Positions 5,861-11,472 of a stretch of 11,742 nt of DNA are shown piece by piece. The notes under the pieces were generated by a model. It searched no databases, had not been told where the DNA came from, and saw only the letters and a program-made list of their open reading frames with translations. This stretch comes from Candidatus Pacearchaeota archaeon (GTDB lineage Archaea; Nanobdellota; Nanobdellia; Pacearchaeales; GW2011-AR1). The stretch spans positions 1 through 11,742 of the forward strand of contig JAGVXJ010000008.1 of NCBI GenBank assembly GCA_018303895.1, given 5' to 3'. Numbering within the stretch: the first letter of the stretch is position 1; the number at the start of each line of letters is the position of its first letter. The position numbers and the translations under genes are program-made.

Positions 5861-5886
5861 ACCTGCGAGCGCAAGCGGAAAGTAGG
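5861..5886 (+). promoter_or_regulatory. Possible structured leader of the eL18 operon
   Basis: CCTGC (5862-5866) can pair with GTAGG (5882-5886), enclosing GC-GCAA-GC with a GNRA-type tetraloop. This patch is far richer in G and C than its surroundings and lies right at the predicted 5' end of the mRNA. Archaeal ribosomal operons can be autoregulated through leader structures, but no specific ligand is indicated, and the inner stem is only two pairs. Confidence 0.3.
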
Positions 5887-5918
5887 ATAAGTTTTTACTT
5901 ATTCTTGCAGATGATAAA

Positions 5919-6287
5919 ATGAAAACAAAAACGAAAATCGAAAAACAGTTAACAAGAAAAACAAATCCCGTTTTAGTTGAAACAATTATTTTAGCAAAAA
6001 AGAATCCGGCTTGGAAAAGAATTGCAGAAGTGATTTCTTCTCCACGAAAACAAAAAAGGGAAAAAAATCTTGATGAAATTTCAAAAAGTTCAAAAGAGGG
6101 AGAAGGCATAATTATCCCTGGAAAAGTTTTGTCTCAAGGAGAATTGAATAAAAAATTAAAAATTGTTGCTTTAACTTTTTCAGAGGCAGCGAGAGAGAAA
6201 ATATTAAATCATAAAGGGGAAGCAATAACAATTTTTGATGAAATTAAAAAAAATCCGGAGGCAAAGAACCTTAGAGTTCTAGAATAA
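5919..6287 (+). CDS. rpl18e: Large-subunit ribosomal protein eL18
   Basis: The 122-residue protein fits archaeal L18e in length and pattern: TNPVLVETIILAKK near the start, WKRIAEVISSPRKQKREKNLDEISK, then EGEGIIIPGKVLSQGELNKKLKIVALTFSEAAREKI and the late GEAITIFDEIKKNPEAKNLRVLE. It is a 50S component related to bacterial L15. It heads the eL18-uL13-uS9 operon; the uL13 start follows its stop by one base. Confidence 0.94.
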   Translation: MKTKTKIEKQLTRKTNPVLVETIILAKKNPAWKRIAEVISSPRKQKREKNLDEISKSSKEGEGIIIPGKVLSQGELNKKLKIVALTFSEAAREKILNHKGEAITIFDEIKKNPEAKNLRVLE

Positions 6288-6288
6288 G

Positions 6289-6696
6289 ATGGTACAAGTT
6301 ATCGATGGCGAAGGGGCAGTTGCAGGAAGGATAGCAAGTTATTCTGCGAAGGAAGCATTAAAGGGAGAAGAAATAGCCATATTAAATTGTGAAAAAGCAA
6401 TAATCTCCGGAACAAAGAAAGCAATAAAAGAGAAATTTCATATTCAAAGAGGAAGAGTTGGAACATTACAAGTTGGTCCAAAAATTTCTAGTTCTCCAGA
6501 AAAAATTTTGAAAAAGATGATAAGGGGAATGGTTCCAAATTACAGAACGGGAAGAGGCCGTGAAGCGTTTGAAAGAATAAAATGCTATGAAGGAATTCCC
6601 GAAAAGTTTAAGGGTGCAAAAATGATGGAAATATTTAAGGAAAGAAAAATTAAAGAAATGAAAATTGGAGAACTAAGCAAAAAATGGAAAGAATAA
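6289..6696 (+). CDS. rpl13: Large-subunit ribosomal protein uL13
   Basis: The conserved opening VIDGEGAVAGRIASYSAKEALKGEEIAILNCEKAIISG (4-41) and the central IRGMVPNYRTGRGREAFERIKCYEGIPEKF are typical of archaeal L13, at the expected length of about 135 residues. It assembles early into the 50S subunit. The gene follows eL18 with a one-base gap and overlaps the start of uS9 by 13 bases, so all three proteins are likely translated in concert. Confidence 0.96.
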   Translation: MVQVIDGEGAVAGRIASYSAKEALKGEEIAILNCEKAIISGTKKAIKEKFHIQRGRVGTLQVGPKISSSPEKILKKMIRGMVPNYRTGRGREAFERIKCYEGIPEKFKGAKMMEIFKERKIKEMKIGELSKKWKE

Positions 6697-7085
6697 TTGC
6701 CTCAGGAAAAAGAAAAAGAGCTGTTGCAAGAGCGACGATAAAAAGTGGAGAAGGAAAAATAATTATCAATAAAAAAAGTTATGAAATATTACCTTTGTTT
6801 GATAGACTGAAATTACAAGAACCACTTAGAATTACGGAACATGTTATTGGAAAACCTAAATTTGATGTTGAAATCATAGTTAGGGGTGGTGGATCTCGAG
6901 GTCAAGTAGAAGCAGCAAGAGTTGCATTATCTAAAGCAATATTAATGTTTTCAAAAGAAGAAAAATTGAGAAAAGCTTTTGTTGAATATGACAGAAATCT
7001 TTTAGTTGCAGATGTAAGAAGAAAAGAAGCTTACAAACCAGGAGATTCAAAGGCAAGAAGTAAGAGACAAAAGTCATTTAGATAG
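6684..7085 (+). CDS. rps9: Small-subunit ribosomal protein uS9
   Basis: The protein starts ERIIASGKRKRAVARATIKSGEGKI and has the core VRGGGSRGQVEAARVALSKAI (about 67-87). It ends in the basic tail KARSKRQKSFR, which reaches the P-site tRNA in the 30S head. The 133-residue length is normal. In most archaea rpoN and rpoK follow; here the operon ends, and a second copy of the uS9 tail-coding sequence appears 78 bases further on. Confidence 0.96.
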   Translation: MERIIASGKRKRAVARATIKSGEGKIIINKKSYEILPLFDRLKLQEPLRITEHVIGKPKFDVEIIVRGGGSRGQVEAARVALSKAILMFSKEEKLRKAFVEYDRNLLVADVRRKEAYKPGDSKARSKRQKSFR

Positions 7086-7151
7086 TTTGACTCTTTCAAT
7101 AATTCTCGCCGATGCAGTCACTCGAATAAGGCAAGAAGTAAGAGACAAAAG
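7050..7151 (+). repeat. Direct repeat of the uS9 3' end (24 bp, two copies)
   Basis: The 24 bases at 7050-7073 near the uS9 3' end recur exactly at 7128-7151. The next nine bases differ in spelling (TCATTTAGA against AGTTTTAGA) but encode the same Ser-Phe-Arg, so the downstream copy still spells the uS9 C-terminus KARSKRQKSFR. In the downstream copy the stop is replaced by CAA. The 54 bases between the copies show no gene. The minus-strand gene that follows ends inside the downstream copy. Confidence 0.92.
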
Positions 7152-7172
7152 AGTTTTAGACAAAATATTTTT
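7128..7172 (+). pseudogene. Remnant of a second uS9 3' end
   Basis: In frame, this segment reads KARSKRQKSFR followed by QNIF and TGA at 7170-7172. It has no start or upstream part of uS9. The synonymous Ser codon (AGT instead of TCA) indicates a separate functional history rather than recent copying of the adjacent tail. CAA in place of a stop is one substitution from TAA. The 3' part overlaps the minus-strand membrane-protein gene. Confidence 0.55.
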
Positions 7173-7878
7173 TGAAATCTTCAATAACTTTTGTCACATA
7201 CTTTGCTCTTTCTTCTAAAGCTAATCCAACTCTTTGATGAGGATTTTTTTGCAATTGACATATTCTCTGAATAGTTGAAGGTATTAATGAACTCCAAATA
7301 ATTCCAGAAAATATAAATGGATGAATCTGAGTCTCTCTTAAAACAATTTCAGGGGAAGATATCCATATTAAAAATGCAACAGATGATATCGCCACAAATG
7401 GGATTGTATCCACCATAAGTCTATCAAGTTTATCCGTCTCTGTTATATTTAATTTGGGAAGATAAACATTTTGTCCGAATTTAATTGCAATCGCCTTTTG
7501 AAATAATGTCTCTTCATAAAATGGTTTTTTGGAATCACTTATTTCTTCTAAAATCTGCTTAAACTCATTTGTTTCTTTTGCACCCAAATAATGTTCTATC
7601 CCCCTATACCCTTGTAACACTTTTCCGTGAATTAACGCTTCATGAATATTATTTAATCTGCCCGTAAAATAATTTGCCCTTTCAACTATGTTCCCGACCT
7701 TTTCACTAGATAAAATTGTTCTTGCATTATTTAAAATTTCTTCAGTTTTTTTATAAGAATCTCTATAACTTTCTTCATCTAATCTAAGCTTTTCTTCACG
7801 AGCCAATCTGAGACTGTCCCAATCTCTTAAATTCTCATATTGTTTTGCTATTGAGAATATATTTTCTTTAGTTACCAT
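7156..7878 (-). CDS. Hypothetical protein with two membrane helices
   Basis: I do not recognise this 240-residue protein. Residues 1-125 are helical and charged, suggestive of a coiled coil. Residues 156-174 (VDTIPFVAISSVAFLIWIS) and about 186-203 (HPFIFSGIIWSSLIPSTI) form two likely membrane helices in a hairpin, followed by a charged C-terminal helix. It is divergently paired, 28 bases apart, with a TrmB-like regulator, which may control it. A TATA box at 7895-7906 on its strand predicts a start of transcription at its ATG. Its last codons lie in the duplicated uS9 tail. Confidence 0.8.
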   Translation of the reverse strand: MVTKENIFSIAKQYENLRDWDSLRLAREEKLRLDEESYRDSYKKTEEILNNARTILSSEKVGNIVERANYFTGRLNNIHEALIHGKVLQGYRGIEHYLGAKETNEFKQILEEISDSKKPFYEETLFQKAIAIKFGQNVYLPKLNITETDKLDRLMVDTIPFVAISSVAFLIWISSPEIVLRETQIHPFIFSGIIWSSLIPSTIQRICQLQKNPHQRVGLALEERAKYVTKVIEDFKKYFV

Positions 7879-7884
7879 ATAAAC
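7876..7884 (+). promoter_or_regulatory. TATA box of the TrmB-like gene
   Basis: CATATAAAC is centred about 26 bases before the TTG start at 7907. It overlaps the start codon of the divergent membrane-protein gene (CAT at 7876-7878). Confidence 0.5.
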
Positions 7885-7894
7885 TTCCTTGAAT

Positions 7895-7906
7895 CTTTAT
7901 TTATAA
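7895..7906 (-). promoter_or_regulatory. TATA box of the divergent membrane-protein gene
   Basis: On the minus strand the site reads TTATAAATAAAG, about 23-25 bases before the ATG at 7878. It abuts the TTG start of the TrmB-like gene, so the two promoters occupy the same 30 bases. Confidence 0.55.
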
Positions 7907-8611
7907 TTGTTTGTTGTTCCATTAGGAACGACAGGTAAATCTGAAATAGACGTGTATGTTACACTTTTAAAAATCGGTCCAAGCACGGCAGGATTTATCT
8001 CAGAAAAAACAAAATTAAATAGAAGTCATATTTATGATATTTTTACTAAACTGATTAATCGAGGGTTTGTTTCTTTTTTTGAAAAGAATAAAACAAAATA
8101 TTTTAATGCGTCACCTCCCGAGGGGATTTTAGACTATATTAAGGAAATAGAAAAAGAGGCAGATAGTTCTATTGCTGAATTGAAACAATTAAAAGAAATT
8201 TCTGGACGAGCTTCAAAAGTTCAATTATTTGAAGGAGAATCTGGGGTAAAAAGTGTTTTGAGAGATATTGTTCGAGAAAAAAAAGATTATTTTGTTTTAG
8301 GAGAAGAAGGATTATTTCAGGAAAAATTGCCAGTTTATATTTATCAATTTATAAGAGATGTCGAATATAACAAGATTAAAGAAAAAATTATCAGCAAAAA
8401 AAGTATGAAAGGTAAAATTATTGCAGGAAAAACTTCTGAAATTAAATATTTGGATGATGATTTTTTCTCTCCAATAAATACAGTCATCTATGGAAATAAA
8501 GTTGCTATTTTTGTTTGGTCTGAAACTTATAATGTTATGCTAATTGAAAATAAAGAAATTGCTAATTCATATATGAGTTATTTTAAACAACTTTGGCAAA
8601 AAGCGAAATAA
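7907..8611 (+). CDS. TrmB-like winged-helix transcriptional regulator
   Basis: The N-terminus, LGTTGKSEIDVYVTLLKIGPSTAGFISEKTKLNRSHIYDIFTKLINRGFVSFFEKNKTKYFNASPP (6-71), is the TrmB-type winged helix with its recognition helix at RSHIYDIFTKLINRG. A helical linker (72-98) leads to a C-terminal effector domain (about 104-234) of the kind seen in short TrmB homologues. TrmB proteins are archaeal sugar-responsive regulators, but the effector here is unknown. The start must be TTG at 7907: an in-frame TAA ends at 7906, and later starts would cut into the LGTTG motif. It probably regulates itself and the divergent membrane-protein gene. Confidence 0.85.
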   Translation: MFVVPLGTTGKSEIDVYVTLLKIGPSTAGFISEKTKLNRSHIYDIFTKLINRGFVSFFEKNKTKYFNASPPEGILDYIKEIEKEADSSIAELKQLKEISGRASKVQLFEGESGVKSVLRDIVREKKDYFVLGEEGLFQEKLPVYIYQFIRDVEYNKIKEKIISKKSMKGKIIAGKTSEIKYLDDDFFSPINTVIYGNKVAIFVWSETYNVMLIENKEIANSYMSYFKQLWQKAK

Positions 8612-8628
8612 ATTTCTTTTTAAAAAAA
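8612..8628. terminator. Short A/T-rich gap between convergent genes
   Basis: The 17 bases between the TrmB-like and arginine decarboxylase stops contain CTTTTTAAAAAAA. This gives a T-run on each strand and may serve as a two-way terminator. Confidence 0.4.
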
Positions 8629-9174
8629 TTAAGGCAATAGCACAGCAGCAGCAAGAACCGTTGTCCACATTCCGTCTTTGTTTCCTTGTGTGGATTGAGT
8701 GAAATTCATTGTTTTAAAAATTTGTCCACTTGCTTTGTAAACTTGTTCTCTTTCTTCCCATGCTGTTTCTGGATTGAATTCAATTCCTAAAGTTGTTGCT
8801 AACATCGTCGCTGCCAAATCTTCCGCATACTCTCCGGCTTTTTCTCCTTTCTCCCCAAAAGAGTGATGTTCAGATAAATATCCATGATGTGTTTCACTTT
8901 CTTTTGGAATTGCAACACCTATTGCCGATGCCATTAAACGATTTGGCTCATTGCTTTCCATTCTCGCCATAACACAAAAGGTAATTTGTCCTGGAGAAAG
9001 TAATTTTATTCCTTCATCTTTTGGAATTATTTTGCAACTTGGAGGAAGAATACTTGAAACATAGACGAGATTACATTTTTCTATGCCCGCATCTCTAAGT
9101 GCTGCTTCAAAACTTGCGAGTTTGTCCTTATGAACACCAACTCCTTTAGTAAAAAACATTTTTGTGGGAATCAT
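8629..9174 (-). CDS. pdaD: Pyruvoyl-dependent arginine decarboxylase
   Basis: The protein converts arginine to agmatine, the archaeal entry to polyamines and the donor for agmatidine at tRNA-Ile2. It belongs to the PvlArgDC family: MIPTKMFFTKGVGVHKDKLASFEAALRDAGI, then NLVYVSSILPP. Self-cleavage between the two serines (Ser40-Ser41 in the 181-residue form) creates the pyruvoyl group. GYLSEHHSFG, AEDLAATMLATTLGIEF and the end MWTTVLAAAVLLP are further family blocks. An ATG at 9219 would add 15 residues, but the TATA box at 9201-9210 lies within that extension, so 9174 is the better start. Confidence 0.93.
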   Translation of the reverse strand: MIPTKMFFTKGVGVHKDKLASFEAALRDAGIEKCNLVYVSSILPPSCKIIPKDEGIKLLSPGQITFCVMARMESNEPNRLMASAIGVAIPKESETHHGYLSEHHSFGEKGEKAGEYAEDLAATMLATTLGIEFNPETAWEEREQVYKASGQIFKTMNFTQSTQGNKDGMWTTVLAAAVLLP

Positions 9175-9200
9175 TTTAATTATTTTTATAGATAATTTCA

Positions 9201-9210
9201 CTTTATAAAA
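9201..9210 (-). promoter_or_regulatory. TATA box of pdaD
   Basis: On the minus strand it reads TTTTATAAAG. It places the transcript start near 9180, six bases before the ATG at 9174 and well past the ATG at 9219, which decides the start codon. Confidence 0.55.
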
Positions 9211-9237
9211 CTTATCCAAAGAAAATTGTTAGAAAGA

Positions 9238-9768
9238 TTATTTAATTTTCAAATTTTCTAATTTATTTTGAACATGATTAAATAAAGTTGAAGAGATGAG
9301 TGGTGTGTGTTTCCCTTCGTGAATTTGATTTGCAAATTTAATTTTTCCGAGATAAGAATAATTTTTTAAAATTTTTTTAAGCCCATTAATAGAGAGACTA
9401 TGTTTATTAGAAAGTTTTGTTAGATTCCCGTCTCCATTAAGAAATTCTAAAAATATTTCTTCCACCTCACGAGAATTTAAATCTGGAACCAAAAATCCTT
9501 TTTCATTTTTATAACCAAAAGGAGCACGAGCCATTATTTTTCCGGAAGATGATTGCTTGATCATCCCTTCTTTTTGTTTCATTCCCCGGACTAAAAAATT
9601 TTTTCTAAATGTTTCAATATCTTGAAAATTTACTTTTTCTAAACAATATTCCTCAAAATGTTCTTTGTCTTTTGGAGAAAAAGCAAAACAAAAAGGACAA
9701 AAAATTGTATCAAATTTTCTATTTGACGCAGGAAAATACCCACATTTTGAACATTTTTCTTGAATCAT
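9238..9768 (-). CDS. Zinc-ribbon protein with serine-recombinase DNA-binding domain
   Basis: Residues 80-172 match the 'Recombinase' domain of large serine recombinases: ARAPFGYKNEKGFLVPDLNSREVEEIFLEF, a helix pair ending LKKILKNYSYLGKIKF, then EGKHTPLISSTLFNHVQNKL. In those enzymes this domain binds the attachment site. The catalytic resolvase domain that should precede it (with the active serine) is missing; instead residues 6-27 hold CSKC and CPFC, a zinc ribbon. The 176-residue protein thus cannot be a normal recombinase and may be a DNA-binding regulator derived from one. It has its own TATA-like box and no mobile-element neighbours. The domain match is by recognition of motifs. Confidence 0.75.
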   Translation of the reverse strand: MIQEKCSKCGYFPASNRKFDTIFCPFCFAFSPKDKEHFEEYCLEKVNFQDIETFRKNFLVRGMKQKEGMIKQSSSGKIMARAPFGYKNEKGFLVPDLNSREVEEIFLEFLNGDGNLTKLSNKHSLSINGLKKILKNYSYLGKIKFANQIHEGKHTPLISSTLFNHVQNKLENLKIK

Positions 9769-9787
9769 TAATCTCCAAAGAAATTAA

Positions 9788-9797
9788 ATTTTAAATA
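9788..9797 (-). promoter_or_regulatory. TATA-like box of the recombinase-domain gene
   Basis: On the minus strand the site reads TATTTAAAAT, centred about 25 bases before the ATG at 9768, again predicting a leaderless transcript. Confidence 0.5.
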
Positions 9798-9844
9798 TCC
9801 TTTGGAAGAAAATAAACGAAAACAATAAAGTTTAAAAGCCCAAG

Positions 9845-9855
9845 TTTTTATAAAT
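9845..9855 (+). promoter_or_regulatory. TATA box of the RRM protein gene
   Basis: TTTTTATAAAT predicts transcription from about 9876, giving a leader of some 42 bases, unlike the leaderless genes around it. Confidence 0.6.
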
Positions 9856-9902
9856 AATTGTTAGTAAGGCAGTGAAAAGCTATTTCTAACATAAGTAAAG
9901 AT

Positions 9903-9909
9903 TGGAGGA
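9903..9909 (+). promoter_or_regulatory. Strong ribosome-binding site of the RRM gene
   Basis: TGGAGGA contains a full GGAGG and lies eight bases before the ATG at 9918. It is one of the best matches to an archaeal Shine-Dalgarno sequence in the window. Confidence 0.65.
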
Positions 9910-9917
9910 TCACACAC

Positions 9918-10256
9918 ATGGGAAAGAAAGTTTACGTAGGGAACATACCTTTTAGTTTTACGAATGAAAAGCTAAAAGAAGTTTTTGGAAGTTTTGGCAA
10001 CATTGAAGAAGCTAATGTAATCCAAGACAAGTTTTCTGGACGATCTAAGGGATTTGGATTTGTTGTTTTCGTAAATGATGCAGACGCAGATAAAGCAATT
10101 GCAGAAATGAACGAGAAAGAAATCGAAGGAAGAAAGTTGAAAGTAAGTGAAGCAACACCTTTTGACCCCGACAAACCTAGACCACCTAGAAGAGAATTTG
10201 GCGGACAAAGAAGTTTTGGTGGAAACCGAAATTTTGGAAGACGAGACAGATTTTAA
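9918..10256 (+). CDS. RRM-type RNA-binding protein
   Basis: Residues 3-80 form a single RNA recognition motif with RNP2 VYVGNI (5-10) and RNP1 KGFGFVVF (44-51), whose aromatic residues stack on RNA bases. The tail (84-112) is rich in Pro, Arg, Gly and Phe, with repeats such as FGGQRSFGGNRNFG. The layout resembles eukaryotic and cyanobacterial glycine-rich RNA-binding proteins, many of which are cold- or stress-induced. RRM proteins are uncommon in archaea outside a few groups. The leader and strong ribosome-binding site suggest high or regulated expression. RNA targets are unknown. Confidence 0.93.
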   Translation: MGKKVYVGNIPFSFTNEKLKEVFGSFGNIEEANVIQDKFSGRSKGFGFVVFVNDADADKAIAEMNEKEIEGRKLKVSEATPFDPDKPRPPRREFGGQRSFGGNRNFGRRDRF

Positions 10257-10274
10257 TTAGGTTAAGTTCAGAAT

Positions 10275-10439
10275 TTATTTTTTATTTTTATTGAGTTTAT
10301 TTTTTATTAATTCTTTTTGATTAAGGAAGAGTATTATTACGACTGGAATGATAAATAGCCAGTCGAGAGTAAAAACAAAAATCATACAAATAATAGCAAT
10401 TATTGAGTATATAACCACCTTCCAATTTTTGATTTTCAT
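10275..10439 (-). CDS. Small membrane protein, 54 residues
   Basis: This short frame begins one base after the stop of the Kazal-like gene on the same strand, so the two are probably co-translated. The product starts MKIKNWKVVIYSIIAI and has two hydrophobic segments (about 8-25 and 27-39) separated by an Asp, followed by a Lys/Asn-rich cytoplasmic tail. I recognise no family. Its reality rests on the tight stop-A-ATG junction, the membrane-like pattern and the normal codon use. It may anchor or assist the secreted neighbour. Confidence 0.65.
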   Translation of the reverse strand: MKIKNWKVVIYSIIAIICMIFVFTLDWLFIIPVVIILFLNQKELIKNKLNKNKK

Positions 10440-10440
10440 T

Positions 10441-10749
10441 TTATTTTGGACATTCTCCTTCAGTCCAGAATTCTACTTTTTCGTCGGAGCAAGCAAAACA
10501 ATTATTTGAAAAAGTTTCAGCACAAGGATATTTCAAACATTGAATTTTTTTTGAATCACTCCAACCACAAACGGGGGAATAAATTTGAATGCATTTTTCT
10601 ACATTTTGCTGAGAATTAATACAAAAAGTTTTAATTGCATTTGTGCTCTCAAAAAAACTGTGAGAAGACTCTAAGATAAAAATGACTGAAGATAAAATTA
10701 ATAGAGAGATTACAAAAAAGATAGTGATTTTTTTTAGTTGATTATTCAT
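10441..10749 (-). CDS. Secreted or anchored Kazal-like protein
   Basis: The 102-residue product has an N-terminal hydrophobic helix at about 8-27, either a signal peptide or a membrane anchor. The outer domain holds eight cysteines: 43, 53, 61, 71, 76, 84, 87 and 100. The segment YSPVCGW...C...PC...FSNNCFACSDEKVEFWTEGEC follows the Kazal pattern (PVCG, then N-x-C, then a final Cys), although the spacing is not that of classical protease inhibitors. It is probably disulphide-bonded and outside the cell; a protease-inhibitor role is only a possibility. A TATA-like box at 10770-10780 on its strand predicts a leaderless mRNA. Confidence 0.78.
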   Translation of the reverse strand: MNNQLKKITIFFVISLLILSSVIFILESSHSFFESTNAIKTFCINSQQNVEKCIQIYSPVCGWSDSKKIQCLKYPCAETFSNNCFACSDEKVEFWTEGECPK

Positions 10750-10769
10750 AAAGAATTAAACCAAAGCCA

Positions 10770-10780
10770 ATTTTTAAAGA
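10770..10780 (-). promoter_or_regulatory. TATA-like box of the Kazal-like gene
   Basis: On the minus strand the site contains CTTTAAAAAT, about 25 bases before the ATG at 10749. Confidence 0.5.
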
Positions 10781-10792
10781 TAAGTGAAAGAG

Positions 10793-10801
10793 TTTTTAAA
10801 C
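10793..10801 (+). promoter_or_regulatory. TATA-like box of the TspO-family gene
   Basis: TTTTTAAAC is centred about 25 bases before ATG 10822. It lies inside the longer frame that starts at 10738, so it argues for the shorter protein. A TATATAT at 10812-10818 is too close to the ATG to serve. Confidence 0.5.
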
Positions 10802-10821
10802 AACATTTTATTATATATCCT

Positions 10822-11346
10822 ATGAAAAAGAGGGTGAAAGAAAAGAAAATCTCTGGAAAGAAAGTGAAGTGGAAGGTTTTGATTTGGAGTTTGATTGTAG
10901 TTTTTTTGATTGCAGGTATTGGAAGTTATTTTAATGCAGGAGAGTCCACTGGAGAGTATTATCTTTCAATAAAACCAAATCTTACTCCACCAGGAATAAT
11001 TTTTGCAGTCGTATGGAATTTTCTTTTTGTTTTAGTCGCTTATGCAATTTATTTCGATTGGATAAAATCGGAAAATAGTTCAAAAAATAGAAATAAAGTT
11101 GTATTACTTTTTTTAGTAAATCTTGCACTGAATATACTCTGGACTTTTTTATTTTTCGTCGTTAAAAATCCCCTTTTTGCATTTTTTGATATAATTTTGC
11201 TTCTAGTTTCAATAGTTTGGATTTTTATTTTTAACTGGAAATTTGAAAGAAAGTCAAGTTATTTAGTAATTCCGTATTTTATATGGGTTGTTTTCGCAAT
11301 GTATCTCAACTGGGTTTCTTACTTGAAATGGGTAAATTTGTTTTAA
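10822..11346 (+). CDS. TspO/MBR-family membrane protein
   Basis: The 174-residue protein has five membrane helices (about 17-34, 58-78, 93-113, 116-138, 147-165) with the family pattern: KPNLTPPGIIFAVVWNFLFVLVAYAIYFDW, LALNILWTFLFFVVKNPLFAFFDIILL and YFIWVVFAMYLNW. TspO proteins bind porphyrins and related ligands and are linked to stress and tetrapyrrole handling. A longer frame opens at 10738, but the first 28 residues would cross the TATA box and overlap the divergent Kazal-like gene. I therefore place the start at 10822. It is followed by about 100 A/T-rich bases. Confidence 0.85.
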   Translation: MKKRVKEKKISGKKVKWKVLIWSLIVVFLIAGIGSYFNAGESTGEYYLSIKPNLTPPGIIFAVVWNFLFVLVAYAIYFDWIKSENSSKNRNKVVLLFLVNLALNILWTFLFFVVKNPLFAFFDIILLLVSIVWIFIFNWKFERKSSYLVIPYFIWVVFAMYLNWVSYLKWVNLF

Positions 11347-11403
11347 GATAAATTAATGGAATTAAATGAGTATCCATAGATTTATAATCTCCTCTTTTTT
11401 TAT

Positions 11404-11415
11404 TTTTTATAACTT
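11404..11415 (+). promoter_or_regulatory. TATA box of the CxxC zinc-protein gene
   Basis: A site containing TTTTTATAACTT predicts transcription from about 11436, giving a leader of some 45 bases before ATG 11483. Confidence 0.5.
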
Positions 11416-11472
11416 AATACAGAATTAGTTTAACCTACTTCTAGTAATGAGGAAATTAAATAACAATATATC

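Noticed and set aside
5861..5886. A kink-turn bound by L7Ae in the eL18 leader
   Set aside because: The internal loop lacks the required tandem G-A pairs on one side and the second stem has only two pairs.
5513..6109. A 198-codon minus-strand frame across the transporter end and eL18 start
   Set aside because: It lies antisense to two clear genes, has no recognisable domain or promoter, and its composition is the mirror of the genes' codons.
9858..9891. GTTAG and CTAAC as a hairpin in the RRM leader
   Set aside because: The first arm lies upstream of the predicted transcript start and the match is only five bases, with a 21-base loop.
9932..10208. Two overlapping minus-strand frames opposite the RRM gene
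   Set aside because: Both are shadows of the RRM coding sequence with no start signal.
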